Source: Guyanagaster necrorhizus
Taxonomy: Eukaryota; Basidiomycota; Agaricomycetes; Agaricales; Physalacriaceae
Direction of reading: 5' to 3'
NCBI RefSeq assembly: GCF_019112545.1
Contig: NW_025064921.1
Location: 1-64,000 of the forward strand
Length of the DNA: 64,000 nt
The notes under the pieces are model-generated. The model was not told the DNA's origin. It did not search any database and saw only the letters and a list, made by a program, of their open reading frames with translations. Shown here in pieces: positions 10,405 to 21,511 of the stretch; within the stretch, counting starts at the first letter, position 1, and each line of letters opens with the position of its first letter. A program made the position numbers and the translations under genes.

Positions 10405-13400
10405 CCGTCCCGCGTGTGCATTCGTCTCCTCGCGTCTACGCTCCTAACAGCTCCAGCTGCCGCATGCTTTCTTCAGTGTCATCGTCGAAGCCAATTATAA
10501 GTCAATTAATAATGGGAAAACTGGATCCTTGCGCTTAGTCTGCAGGGGCTGACCTGCATCTAATCGTAAACCATGTATCCGTTATTTCTCAGACCATCAC
10601 GTACACGTTTCGTTCTGGATGACATCATATTGGCTATGAATCTGGACGGCTATTTCAGCTACGGCGACGATTGCTAGTAACACACCTCGATCTATTGGCC
10701 GGATCTTCCCTGTTCTATTGACTATGTCAGGTAATACGTTCCTGGGATTCGACACAGTGTTAGGAAAAGAAACATAAAAGAGAAGGAGTCAGAACAGATG
10801 CTTCACTGGCATTAGCAAATTGTGTTCATTGGCTCATGTGAGCGAAGGTCACAAGTTTCGAAGTCTCCAGTTCTTAACTCGTCGACCGGCTTAGCATCAG
10901 AAATCTCTATGGACCTGAGCGAAGAAGAAAATCATGATTGACGTCGTGTCTATGGATGGATGTGAATGCGGATATGAATCGCAGACCCGGTTCCCATAAG
11001 TATCTGGGCGTAGAAAGCGCTAATAAGAAGACTCCTCCGAAAGCCGTGGTCGGGGCATAGTATCCGGGTGATAAGGAGCCCTAGTAAGAACCGATCCTTC
11101 GGAGTCACGCACTGTTGCCTCTGGCTGTATAGTCTTCCAGGGGCCATAAGATTGATGACGAGAAACCCAGTCATTCAACAACATGATGGCCTCTTAGAAC
11201 GAGGTCTGCGGATGCCCCACGATATCCAGAATGCTCGCACACTAAAATGGAACATGTCGAGGCTTGAAGATGAGCAGGGAGCAGTGCAATTACAAAACAC
11301 AGAGAGTTCCAGAGAAGGGTAGCGCTATGAACGAGCTATTAGATATGCTGCATAACACTCTATCACTTTCATCACCACGTGTCACATCCAAGGGCATATT
11401 GCATTGGCGTGGGGTTCGATTCCCCATATTCAAATGATGAGATACTCGTTCGATTTTTGTTATAGGTACTCAGAAAAGAGGACTCGTTTTCGTTTCTTTC
11501 AGGATGTGCGAGTCCATTGAGACTCATTCCCTCTTTCATGCTGTATGTAACGATTTGACATGGTAATTCCACGAGGTCATCAATAACTCTTCCCCCCCCC
11601 GCTTCCTCTGAGGTCATGCGCAAAGACCTTCTTGTCATAAATTGTGCACTTTCTGTGAATGCCATTGATGTATGTCAATTAATTTTCAGTTCTGGCTAGC
11701 AAGATGGTCACATTCAGAACCTACGTGTACAGACTGGCAGTTTTCGAATAGATGTAAAATTATTGAGCACCTCCAAAGTATGACAAAGCTTTTCCCTCAC
11801 CTTCTCTGATCTTCGGAATCCAACAGCGGAAGTTCCCCAAACTCTCAGAAGCATAATCGTATCAACCTCCTGTGGCCATTGATTTCCTCACGATGGGAAA
11901 ATAAATCATCTCCTATTCAAAGCAAAGACTAGGATTCAAGAGTCCATTCTCCCTTCCATGCCCTGAAATCTGGGCAAAAGTTGTAAAATACCTGGAGTGC
12001 AAAAGCTCTTAGTGTCTTACATACGCTATCTGGAAACTCTATCTCTTCCTTCACTAGGTGAGGAATTCTCATAGGTTAAAATGAGTCTAAACTTGCATTC
12101 TGACAGGTGCAGAATTCACTACAAAGATGAGATGACAAAAGATCTATAATTTGAATATCGATTTCTCAAAGCCCCCTTCCCCCTACAAAAAAAGATTTGG
12201 ATCCTGTGAACTTATTCGAAGGTGAGGAATTGAACCTAGCATGGCCTTTTTCACCATTAAACCACAGTTACCCACGAGGCATCGAATTTTCAGGAGGAAA
12301 ATTCTCTATCTTCTTGAGCATGAAGATGGGATGGTCATGTCTCTACTGGGAATTTAAAACAAAAATCGAAATATGACCATAACTCTAAAGAAAAGAACTT
12401 TAACCTCTGGGTATGAATGCCATTCTTAATCCAGAGTTTGTTCGAAATTCAGGATCATATATCGGATGACAGGCCATTAGCTTTGAAAGCCAAACAGCAA
12501 CAATCCTTCATCACAGGACCATGATTAGTTGGGAGAAAAAGGATCGATATTGGAGCTCGCATCCCTCTCGAATAAAAGTATCAAAAAACTCATATTTGCA
12601 CTAGGAGCATTGACCGAGGGAAATGCGTCACCATCCTTTGTCTTTTGAATTTAGCAGTTGTAGACGAGCTTATGAATGCCAAGACAAAGATCCACTGCTA
12701 ACTCCTCTCAACCATTTTCTCTATTGGGTAGGAAAACCTCCAGCCACCATCAAACTCAAAGCCCCAACAAGTAAGAAAAGTATGATGAGCAGGAGTTTTG
12801 TCACGACAAGGGAGCATTTTATAAATTATTCACCCAAGCTACAGACACGCTTACAGGAAAAAGAAAAGTTGACCAGACCAGTAGCAGTCTACCTGTTATC
12901 AAAATTTATGGCACTCTCGGCGAATTGAATCCGTTACGAACTGCCTGTGAATTACACCAGAGGAAGTTCAAATACCGTTGAGTCCAAGATTGGTTTGGAA
13001 ATTCCAATGGCTACGTTGTAGCTCACCCATAAACTCGAGTTTAAATGTCGCGTAGGAGAATTTTTGAATTTTCAGTCACGATAAAGAATACCAAAATTAT
13101 GGCAATCGTAATAGGCAGTCGCCCACTCTCTGATTTTGATGCAGCAGTTTGCTTTCGTTGAAGGTCAGAAGCCACAGCTGAAACTTTATCCATCATACAA
13201 AAATCGTCGCTGACAATGGTAAAGTGTATTTCACATGGCAATGTGTTAGACAGAAACCGTTAGCAAACAAACAGAAACCGAGACCTCTCCAAGAAATTTC
13301 AAACGACCCAGGAGTTGCTAAGCCCTAGTGTTACACAACATCGCCCATTCCCTGAACTCAAAGGTCAAATATTGAGCACCCATACCATGCAAATGAACCA

Positions 13401-13900
13401 AGGGAGAGAAGAGGTTTTTAAAAAAAGGCATTCGGCGAATTTGAGAACACGGGGAGAAGAACGTAAGTAATCTTTCTCTTCTTTCAATGTTGAGACAATG
13501 TAATATGTTTTCAGATATGCTGTCAGCACAAATGGTGGGTACCGTGACATTATGGGTCGATTTGAGGAAATCCCAAGAATAGGGTGGCATTGTCAACATA
13601 TTTGAGGTCGGAATTGATGCTTCGACTCCCTGATTATGGATCTTTTACACAAAATCGCTGATAAACAAAAATAACAAGCGTATGGCTTCAAATTGAGCTC
13701 ATGTATCTCGGGATGTGGTGAAGCTGCCAGTAAGGGGTTGATGAAGACCAACTTGAGCGACACGTCGAGCCCGGGAAAGAAAAAATTGATACTGTCAGCA
13801 GTCAGATATACTCTGCTCTATTCCTTAGGATCCTTTGGTTTTTATTGAACAGAGGACAGGTGTCTTGTCATTCGAGGAAAACGCTCAGGTGGTAATCAGT
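10405..13900. other. No gene recognised, AT-rich
   Basis: No exon chain with coding character is visible. The longest frames (11068-11322, 11372-11665, 12623-12928) have no recognisable motif and no paralogue in the window. From about 11.8 to 13.6 kb the sequence is noticeably AT-rich. A C10 run occurs at about 11592. Confidence 0.3.
12222..12275 (-). pseudogene. tRNA-like fragment (A and B boxes, anticodon arm missing)
   Basis: On the minus strand TGGTTTAATGG (12254-12264) matches an A box and GGTTCAATTCC (12226-12236) matches a B box. Only about 29 nt separate their starts, some 15 fewer than in a functional tRNA, so the anticodon arm would be missing. It may be a tRNA pseudogene or the head of a SINE. 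Confidence 0.25.
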
Positions 13901-14529
13901 TCTAAGTAATACGAATGACATAATATCCAAGTTCTGAACTTGACAGCAATCCCGCAGATCAAGTTTGGATTCTCGAGTTTTTCTTATGGTCACCATATCC
14001 TGAGTCCCCACTTATCATATGCCTTTCATTCTCACTACCAATCATTTTCGACCTCCCACAGGCAACGGCGATTAATCCCACGTGGGAAAACCGCAAGTTG
14101 GAAGATCCACGTATTTTGCTAATTGGCACTCACCATGTCCCTTATACGTGATGTCTCACTCTCAGACAGCCAGACGACAGCCAGACGAGCTCGAGAACGG
14201 TCGGGAGTCTCGGGACCTCCGATCCTTCCCACCAAGATGTCTTCAAATCATCAGCTTTCACACCGACGGCATGGCTTCATTTGTAGATGATGATGAATGT
14301 TCCTTTTTTGCTTCAGTATGCTGGACACTCTCCGCCCCGAAGACTTAAGGCCTTCGTGGCAATCGTTCTTGTAGAACAATTTCCTTCTTCCCTTCTCTTT
14401 AGTAACAGGCGGTGTGTATACCTCTCTTGCTTCATCAATAATCTCTGCCCTTGGTCCTCTGAAGGTTCTGTTCTTTTTCGCCAAAGGTACACCTTCCCGT
14501 TTGTCGTCCTTTCCTTTCAGGAACGAACA

Positions 14530-15330
14530 TAGTGAGTTTTCCTAGTGCTCACTTAATCAAATCCAGAGCATACCACCTAGAAATATTGGCGTTTCGTTGG
14601 ATTCGACCATCTCTTTTTACCTCAGCTCCGAAAGCGAGCGAGTGGTATTCCTACCCAGTCACGCCCAATGCAGCAAGAAAGGTTTTCTGGAAGTTCTCTC
14701 GGACGGATCTGTAGACCCTATGGCAAAGAGGACGTCTTTCTAGATAGATTCATTATTAAATCCAAGCCGGGAAACAATCAGTACTAAGATTATGAAAATA
14801 AACTGAGTCTGGAACTGTAAATTCAAGAACCGCTGTAGTCTAGTTTGTGCTAGTAAGCCGACATCGAATATCTCATCGAGAGAATACACTAAATAATTGT
14901 ATGCACTAATTAGTAACCGCCGAGTCTCAAGGGCGGACTTTTTGCTTCTTGAAATAGACAATGAAGTATCACAATTCGTCCGAATGATAAATGAGGAACA
15001 GAAATCCATCTTATCTCGAGCATGGTAGCTATATAACTAATGTTCAAATACGGCCTGTGTAGGGAATAAATATCCGAGAATTTTCAAGAAGTGTGCTAAG
15101 ATGCGTATTTGAGTACGGTGAAAAGCGAAAGCAAAATCTGCGAGAAAAATAATAGTTAATTTACGACGTAGAGAAGTAGACGAAACTGGGTACAAAAGTA
15201 TCAACATCAGTAGAAATCAATGATAACAAATTTGAAGCTGAAAAATGGATGAGGCGAGAGCGAGTGGCATTGGAAATGAGACCTAATGACGAAAAGACGG
15301 TAAGCGACAGAAAGAAAGGTAAGGACAAAT
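14530..15330. repeat. Diverged duplicated block (pair with 8040-9130)
   Basis: Second copy of the block at 8040-9130. Matching stretches include GGCGTTTCGTTGGATTCGAC with TACCTCAGCTCC around 14600, and GACAATGAAGTATC, AATTTTCAAGAAG and ACTGGGTACAAAAG around 14950-15200. Both copies have a possible multi-exon gene on the minus strand. Confidence 0.5.
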
Positions 15331-15354
15331 TATACGTACTCGAATCATATTCGT

Positions 15355-15549
15355 TTACTTGAAAGGGCACCCTGGTGCATGGCCGCCTCTCCATCCGCAA
15401 TGGAAACATTGAGGCTCGTTGGGTCTGCCACGCATGAACATTGGGGTGTTTGATGACGGTGACTTCGAGGATAGGCTGGACAGTTCACTCTCGTATGTGT
15501 GGAACTCCTGGTTGAGAGACGTAGATTGGAATGACGATGAAGTGCACAT
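15355..15549 (-). CDS. Exon of an unknown protein with a Cys/His motif (partial)
   Basis: An ATG at 15549 opens 64 codons ending in QCFHCGWRGGHAPGCPF, which has the look of a small zinc-binding knuckle (C-x2-C-x5-H-x3-C rather than the retroviral C-x2-C-x4-H-x4-C). A consensus donor (AA|GTAAAC) follows at once and a plausible acceptor lies about 80 nt further, so this may be a first exon. The downstream exon cannot be extended convincingly. Function unknown. Confidence 0.25.
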   Translation of the reverse strand: MCTSSSFQSTSLNQEFHTYESELSSLSSKSPSSNTPMFMRGRPNEPQCFHCGWRGGHAPGCPFK

Positions 15550-15599
15550 GGTGACTTTAAAAGACGAGGACGGATTGAGGATGGGAGCACGGTATTAGT

Positions 15600-17000
15600 T
15601 TAGATACATTCAGGACAAGAAATGGTTGGGCGAAAGGTTCCTGCCTTATATCGGGTCCTGAGGCGGTGTCCATAGTTAGTACTCGTAGTCAAAGAAATAT
15701 ATTACGTCGCACCTGACAGAACGTATCTAGCATAAGTAATCCAGACTTTGAAGAACTGATAAGTAGGGGCAACAGGCAGTTTCAGATAACAAAATGTTTA
15801 GATCGTTCCAGAGTAGAGCGGTGAACTTCAACCGAGCCGAGGTCCGACAATGCAAAAACTTGACATAATTTCACCATGAGAAGAAACGGGTACGGCGTCA
15901 TGCCTCAGTCCTGGATCTGGGCGGCAACGAGAATATTCACAGTCGACAGAATCAATGGTCCACGACTACGAGGCCTTGTAGGATTCGACGTGGGCAAAAA
16001 CAACCCGCAAGGCAAGAGTGTACTTGGCCGGCTGGAGGTCACAGGTGTTAGTATTTACATGCCGCGGACCAGGATTTTTGGAGTAAGGCAGGCAATTTTT
16101 GAATATTCGGATAGCCTGACTGTCGGATGTGGCGGTAGCGACCATATGAGCAGCGAAGCCGCAAGGTGCGGGTGTCGTTTCAACTTGTTTGAAAGAAAAA
16201 GAAAAGCAAAAGCAACGTGCTATCACGAATTCAAAGTCCGTCCTTTCTTTCACTCCATTCTTATGGCAAACGGTCACTGCCGCATCGTTCCCATTAACTT
16301 CGAGATGGATGAACCCAACATTCTCCTGCGTTATGTCTGAGCGAGATCCACGACGAAATTTTTGGAACAGTGATCTCCTTGGTAATCATTTATAATTACA
16401 CGATTTCAATGGAACGATTCGCTATCATTGCCGATCCTTCGCACATCGGTTATATTTATTTCAGGGTCCTAGCACCACTTGTAGAACCGCAAAATTTAAC
16501 GGCATTGGACACGAGGGCGGCTGCACTCAACCACATTCAATTGAACGCTGTGGACCGACGTAATATAATGGTAAATCAGTGAAATGCAGTCGCCATTTTT
16601 CATCTACCGAGCTTCCCCAGTTACGATATGGGTGCATCGTGTTGTTTTGATTTCTTGAAATAAAAAAAAAACTGTCGTATCGGTCTGTACATGGTCATCT
16701 CTTTCAAGAAACAAATTCTGGTGTAAACTACGGGACCTCGGGGGCCGATCGTCGAATGCTGGAAGTCAGGTGTGGACCAGCGCGGTTGAATACTGACCGG
16801 CCTTCGCTCTTTTTGAAAGGAATTTACGTAGACGAGGGTTTTTCAGTGTTAGCAAATACCCTTTTGGCCTCGTTGAGAATAATTGATCTAATGATTTCAC
16901 ACAGCTTCCGTATATCAGATGTGTCCGGATATTGTCAATGTCATCCTCACAAATGTGACTCCAGTCACGAGTGTGACCTGCACTTATCTTTTCTCCGCTA
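15600..17000 (+). other. No recognised gene; one 154-codon open frame
   Basis: A 154-codon frame (15876-16340, plus) overlaps a 103-codon frame on the other strand. Neither contains a recognisable motif or has a paralogue here, so coding status is undecided. The rest of the stretch shows nothing. Confidence 0.2.
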
Positions 17001-17139
17001 AGTCATATCAGCCACGATTCATACAGTGCCGCGGTATTTGCCGCGCCTGTTCGGCCAATGAAAAATAGCCGACACCAAACCCTGGCCGAACAGGCGCGGC
17101 AAATACCGCGGCACTGTATGAATCGTGGCTGATATGACT
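17001..17139. repeat. Perfect 57-bp inverted repeat with 25-nt loop
   Basis: Positions 17001-17057 are the exact reverse complement of 17083-17139 with no mismatch over 57 bp. The loop (17058-17082) is 25 nt. The arms are GC-rich and contain GCCGCGGTATTTGCCGCG, itself partly palindromic. No clear target-site duplication flanks the unit. It ends 95 bp upstream of the DAHP synthase start codon, so it lies in that gene's promoter or 5' UTR. It could be a miniature foldback transposon, a hairpin regulatory element or a small-RNA precursor. The perfect identity argues for recent origin or selection. Confidence 0.97.
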
Positions 17140-17233
17140 CGATCATCCTTTCTCTTCTTCCACCACCAGCGCGTAATTCATTCTGCTCCCTTTCCGTCCC
17201 CTTGTGCTGGATTGTACTCAGGCTCTTCCTTCA

Positions 17234-19458
17234 ATGTCTGCAGAGTGGCATCCGTCATCTTGGAAATCAAAATCGATTGCCCAGGTTCGTCTTGTTTTTT
17301 TTTTTTTTTTGGTCTCCGTTCTTCTGTCGACTACCTTTCTCAGTACGTCGACTATCCCGATCCTGATAAACTATCGAGGTGCGCTCTGTATCGCGCGTCG
17401 AACCTCCGTCTTCATGCATTACAACAGCGTACTTTCGAAACTGGAGCAATTGCCTCCGCTGGTCACGCCCGCAGAAGTGCGTACTACCGTCTCCTAGCAG
17501 GATCCTAGTATCATGTACTGCAGGTCGAACGCCTCCGATACCAGCTAAGTCTCGTACAGCGGAACGAGGCGTTCCTCTTGCACGCTGGCGATTGTGCAGA
17601 GAGTTTTGACGCCTGTACCCAGGTACTCAACAGCTGATTCACTGTTGATCATGGCGCTTACACCGGTGTTCAAGCAAAATATCTCCGCCAAGATCGGTCT
17701 GATTCTTTCGTTCTCTTTGATCATCATTTGGGGAGCACGTCTTCCAGTCGTATGTGTGCTTTTGCAAGACTGTTTGTCTTTGATTTATCTCAGGATAGGT
17801 ACGAATTGGGCGCATTGCCGGACAGTATGCTAAACCGAGAAGTAGTCCGACTGAGATCATTAATGGGAAAAAGGTCCTGAGCTTCAGGTAAGAAGAGTAT
17901 CACATGGAATGGGCGGGTCACTTTTCTTACATCTTTTTTTTCAGAGGGGATAATATCAACAGGTGTGTAATCTTCTCAAAGATGTGGTTTTGATCTTACC
18001 CTTAAGCAGACTCGATCCAAATGACCGCACTCCGGACCCTCAGCGTCTCTTAAGGTGCATTCTATTTTCGTTCGTGCAATCTATCACTCATGTGGATCCC
18101 AGCGCTTATTTCCATTCGACTGCAACGCTGAACCATGTCCGTGGATTACTAACCTCCGGATTCGCCTCTCTTCACCACCCGAGGGACTGGTCCTTCAATC
18201 ACGTTAGATCACTGGCACTTAGGTAACTCTGTTCGCTATACTCTTATAATACGTCGCTATGAACGTCCACTAGAAAGGAATTCGAGTTCATCGTCGATGG
18301 TCTCTCCGATGCACTCGACTTCAGCAGGACGATCGGAGCAGAGAGATCAGCTCCATTCGAGCACGGAGGCGGGAGAGGAACCGTCGGCGAGGTCGACTTT
18401 TATACGAGGTAAACAATTTTCCCATATGCATTCCTTAGCCGGCGCTAATACTGGTCAACTCAGCCACGAAGGTTTGATGCTAGACTATGAGGAAGCCTTG
18501 ACTCGACCATCCCCATCGGGATCCGGTTATTACAACACTTCAGCGCACTTCCTTTGGATCGGAGATCGTACCAGACAGCTTGACGGCGCCCACGTTGAGT
18601 ATTTTCGTGGAATTCGTAATCCGATTGGGATCAAAGTCGGGCCGTCGATGGCTGATGATGAGCTGGCGGAACTGCTAGATGGTAGGGTCTTGACTTCACT
18701 CTGACGTTGGCTTTGGCTGATGGAAAGCGCGATAGTTGTTAATCCATCCAAAGATCTCGGGAGGATAACCCTGATCTCGCGGTATGGCGCAGATAAGGTT
18801 AGATATATATGATTCTTTACATGTTCAGTTTGTTTACCTGTTACAGATCGATGCTCACCTACCAGGCCATATAGAGGCCGTGAAGCGGTCAGGCCATCCT
18901 GTCATCTGGATATGCGATCCTATGCATGGAAAGTACGCGTATCAGTCTCATGACCGGACAGCATTCGCTCATTGATTACTATAGTACTCTCACATCGTCG
19001 ACAGGTTATAAGACTCGCCACTTCAGCGCCATCATTGGAGAGATCACATCCTGCTTGAGGATCCACACATCGTGCGGTAGTCGGCTAGGTGGTATCAGCC
19101 TCGAGTTCACTGGTGAGCTGAATGATGAGGGGTTCAGCGTTACTGAATGTCTTGGTGGGAGTATGGAGCTGAGTGAGGAGCAGCTTGGGCTGAGATACCA
19201 GGTTTGCGACTCTTGTTCGGCGAAATGGCTCGGTCTGACCATAATTATCTCCAGTCTTTCTGCGATCCTCGATTGAATTTTGAGCAGAGTCTGGGTGAGT
19301 TTGTCAGTCTTTGGGATTCGCTTAGATGCTCAATGGCATTGTAAGACGTCGCTTTTCTTCTGTCAAATCATTTCAAGAAGGAAAGACGGGGAAAGCAGGC
19401 CGGAACTGATCATGATGTTCTTTACTCTGAACTGGGCGGGAGAGGGCCCCAAGTTTGA
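17234..19458 (+). CDS. Class II 3-deoxy-D-arabino-heptulosonate-7-phosphate synthase, 16 exons
   Basis: The enzyme condenses phosphoenolpyruvate with erythrose 4-phosphate, the first step of the shikimate pathway. Exons: 17234-17284, 17344-17378, 17428-17476, 17524-17622, 17675-17749, 17799-17887, 17945-17962, 18010-18054, 18103-18222, 18274-18408, 18464-18681, 18736-18797, 18847-18932, 18985-19201, 19255-19294, 19346-19458. All introns are GT-AG and the phases give an unbroken 483-residue protein. Class II signatures in order: [13 protein letters not shown] (Cys69), [56 protein letters not shown] (His359), LEFTGE (Glu401), ECLGG and DPRLN (Asp437). Cys, His, Glu and Asp match the family's metal ligands. 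Exon 7 is only 18 nt and intron 1 contains an 18-T run. No other shikimate or secondary-metabolite gene is seen nearby. Confidence 0.93.
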
Positions 19459-19532
19459 AATATTAGTATCATGTCGCACTGTCATTATCAGAGAAGGAAT
19501 GTACCAATCTATGCAAAATCAAGTCGTAGTAA

Positions 19533-19949
19533 TCATTGACAATTTCTACCGGTGCTGAGGTTTGATAAGGTATAATCAGACAGAGGCATGTGTATTTCCG
19601 AACTATAGCTCCGCTGCCGCTCGGTCATAAGCAGCAGGACCATCGACTCTAGCTGCTTCAGTCTCGCTCTTTCACGGAGTGATTCCACCTCGTCATGACT
19701 ATGTTGTGTGCCAGACGGAGAGGGAGATGTATCTATTGTCGGCATTTCAAGGGACCGGATTGGGTCAAGAGTGCAGGTGATTTTCCTTTCACAGTCCGGA
19801 TCTGGTATCTGTGACTTCCTTTCACGCTCTTCGTAGGGACGCCGGAAGACAACAAGGAAGAGCAAGACGGCGGATGTGATCGTGATCCCTCCTAGGACGC
19901 TTCCTATCATTGTGCCGGTATGGACCGATGTTCCAGTGGGTGTGCTCAT
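19533..19949 (-). CDS. Single-pass membrane protein, C-terminal exon
   Basis: The frame from 19949 to 19533 (138 residues) starts with a Thr/Ser-rich stretch, then one hydrophobic segment (about residues 14-35, MIGSVLGGITITSAVLLFLV), then a charged stop-transfer region (RRPYEERERK) and a hydrophilic tail with a possible short coiled coil (LRERARLKQLESMVLLL). Agaricomycetes have many such proteins with a secreted ectodomain, one membrane helix and a cytoplasmic tail. An upstream ectodomain exon is expected but not convincingly found in 19950-20370, so the start is uncertain. It is convergent with the DAHP synthase gene; the two stop codons are about 75 bp apart. Confidence 0.5.
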   Translation of the reverse strand: MSTPTGTSVHTGTMIGSVLGGITITSAVLLFLVVFRRPYEERERKSQIPDPDCERKITCTLDPIRSLEMPTIDTSPSPSGTQHSHDEVESLRERARLKQLESMVLLLMTERQRSYSSEIHMPLSDYTLSNLSTGRNCQ

Positions 19950-20377
19950 GGGTGAGTTGCTACTTCAGCGTTCCATTATCCCATGGACGGAGGGATAAAT
20001 TACACAGAGACGAACGGTTCTGCTAAAGAGTATGACTCGGTTTCCGCGCTGGCAGATGATGAGGCAAGTGGTGTAACGGCTAATCATGACTCGGTGCTAA
20101 AAAGGAAGAAAATTAAGCCCACATCCGACGGGAGAGCGCGGAATACTCACTGTGGGTTTCAGTCCTCTCCTTCAGGAAAGGGGCAAAGAATCGACGTCGG
20201 TATGCAAACCATTAAAGGGTAAGAAACAGCACATGCGAACTAATCACGGATGGCAAACAGCACGCCGCCATGAGTTCTAAATACTTCTTATACATTGGTG
20301 ATACAAAGAAGTGTCCTAGAACTAGTCAGTCCGAAGACAGTCTATGAAGAGCAGTCATTGGTGACGCAAAGGGACCG

Positions 20378-21511
20378 TTATGTTCTCGCCTTTCGACCGA
20401 AGGCAATGCGGTCTGCTACTGCGATTATGTACTCCGAAAAACTCGAGTGTTTAGTTTGGGAAGTAGCAACGCATCTCTGCTTTGGAGCGTCGACGAGGAG
20501 CGACAGGATACCGGTCCAATCCGATCCTACTTGGTGAATAGAAAAATGGAGATGACGGATGGAGCACCCCGAACGAAGGAGAAATCGTTCGAGTACGTCA
20601 AATGAGAAGCTGATCCTCCAGTCTGGACTTTGCGGGGATGAACAGAAGGGCTTCAGGAGCCGGAGATGTGTAAGTGCTGGTAGGGTAAAATGAGAGAGCT
20701 CTTGTAGTCCCTCGATCTCGATTTGGCGCAAGGCAGTATGGACCTGAGGCGGGGGAGCCCATCCTATGGCATGTCAGACTCTCAGTCCAATGAAATTCGG
20801 ATTTCGAGGTGGGGAGGTCGTGGATAATCGACGACAATTCATTCTGGGTCAGGTCTTTCGTGGTAAGTTCTTTTAGCCCCGATGAAGGTAAATGGATTGG
20901 GACAAATGGGAGGAGGGTCGCTGAACGAAGGTTCGGCGCTGTTTCCAGGGTCGCAGTGAGACGAGCCATCGTGAGAGTAACGCCCCAGCAGGAGTCGGAA
21001 GTCACTTCGAAATGAATTGACTGAAGGAGGGGAAGCGCCCCAAGAATGAGGCATTCGAAGAGCTCGTGGAGTACAGAAATGGAGGCTTTCATTTTTATGG
21101 ATTTCCAGCGACGCGATCCGACACTCGAGTTTTGAGCAAGTCGCGTACGTGTGTATAACTACCTGCAAGTTCGTGATCCGTAAACTCCACCCTGCGCATT
21201 AGGGCTGTGGTTCCAGACCACCGGAGCACGGTGCTGAGTCCCTCGATATTACTGATAGAGAAAGAATGACGCAGCGACTGTCGCGTCGACCCTACATGTA
21301 CAGTCGACCATAGATATGGGAAGGAAGTCGCAATGTGCCTCCACTGATGATAAACATAGCTGAGCGTCCACAGGGACTGGATGACGCGCGCAGCAATGGC
21401 AGAATCGTCCTGAATCGCCCAAAGGAATATTTCGTGGAGTAATTCCACGGGTAAGTCATTGATGAACCGGGGCGGCAGCGCTGTAATCGCAGTTGGGGAA
21501 ACTCTATCCAT
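20378..21511 (-). pseudogene. F-box/LRR protein gene with two homopolymer frameshifts
   Basis: ATG at 21511 opens an F-box-like domain (FINDLPVELLHEIFLWA, about residues 16-32; later VYHQWRHIATSFPYLWSTV). The LRR-like remainder continues through three frames: past the A4 run (plus-strand T4, 21130-21133) into VGSRRWKSIKMKASISVLHE, and past the C5 run (plus-strand G5, 20751-20755) into ALRQIEIEGLQELSHFTLP, ending at 20378. Each break is a single missing base in a homopolymer, and coding character resumes at once, so sequencing or assembly error is as likely as true decay. The last residues before 20378 lose family character, so the C-terminus is doubtful. Expected role: substrate receptor of an SCF ubiquitin ligase. 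Confidence 0.6.

Noticed and set aside
11405..11435. tRNA gene at the perfect T-arm-like TGGGGTTCGATTCCCCA
   Set aside because: No A box or acceptor/anticodon stems can be placed at tRNA spacing on either strand.
17750..17811. Apparent frameshift in the DAHP synthase after PV
   Set aside because: It arises only if the acceptor at 17793 is used. With the AG at 17797-17798 the frame reads [10 protein letters not shown] and continues, so the gene is intact.
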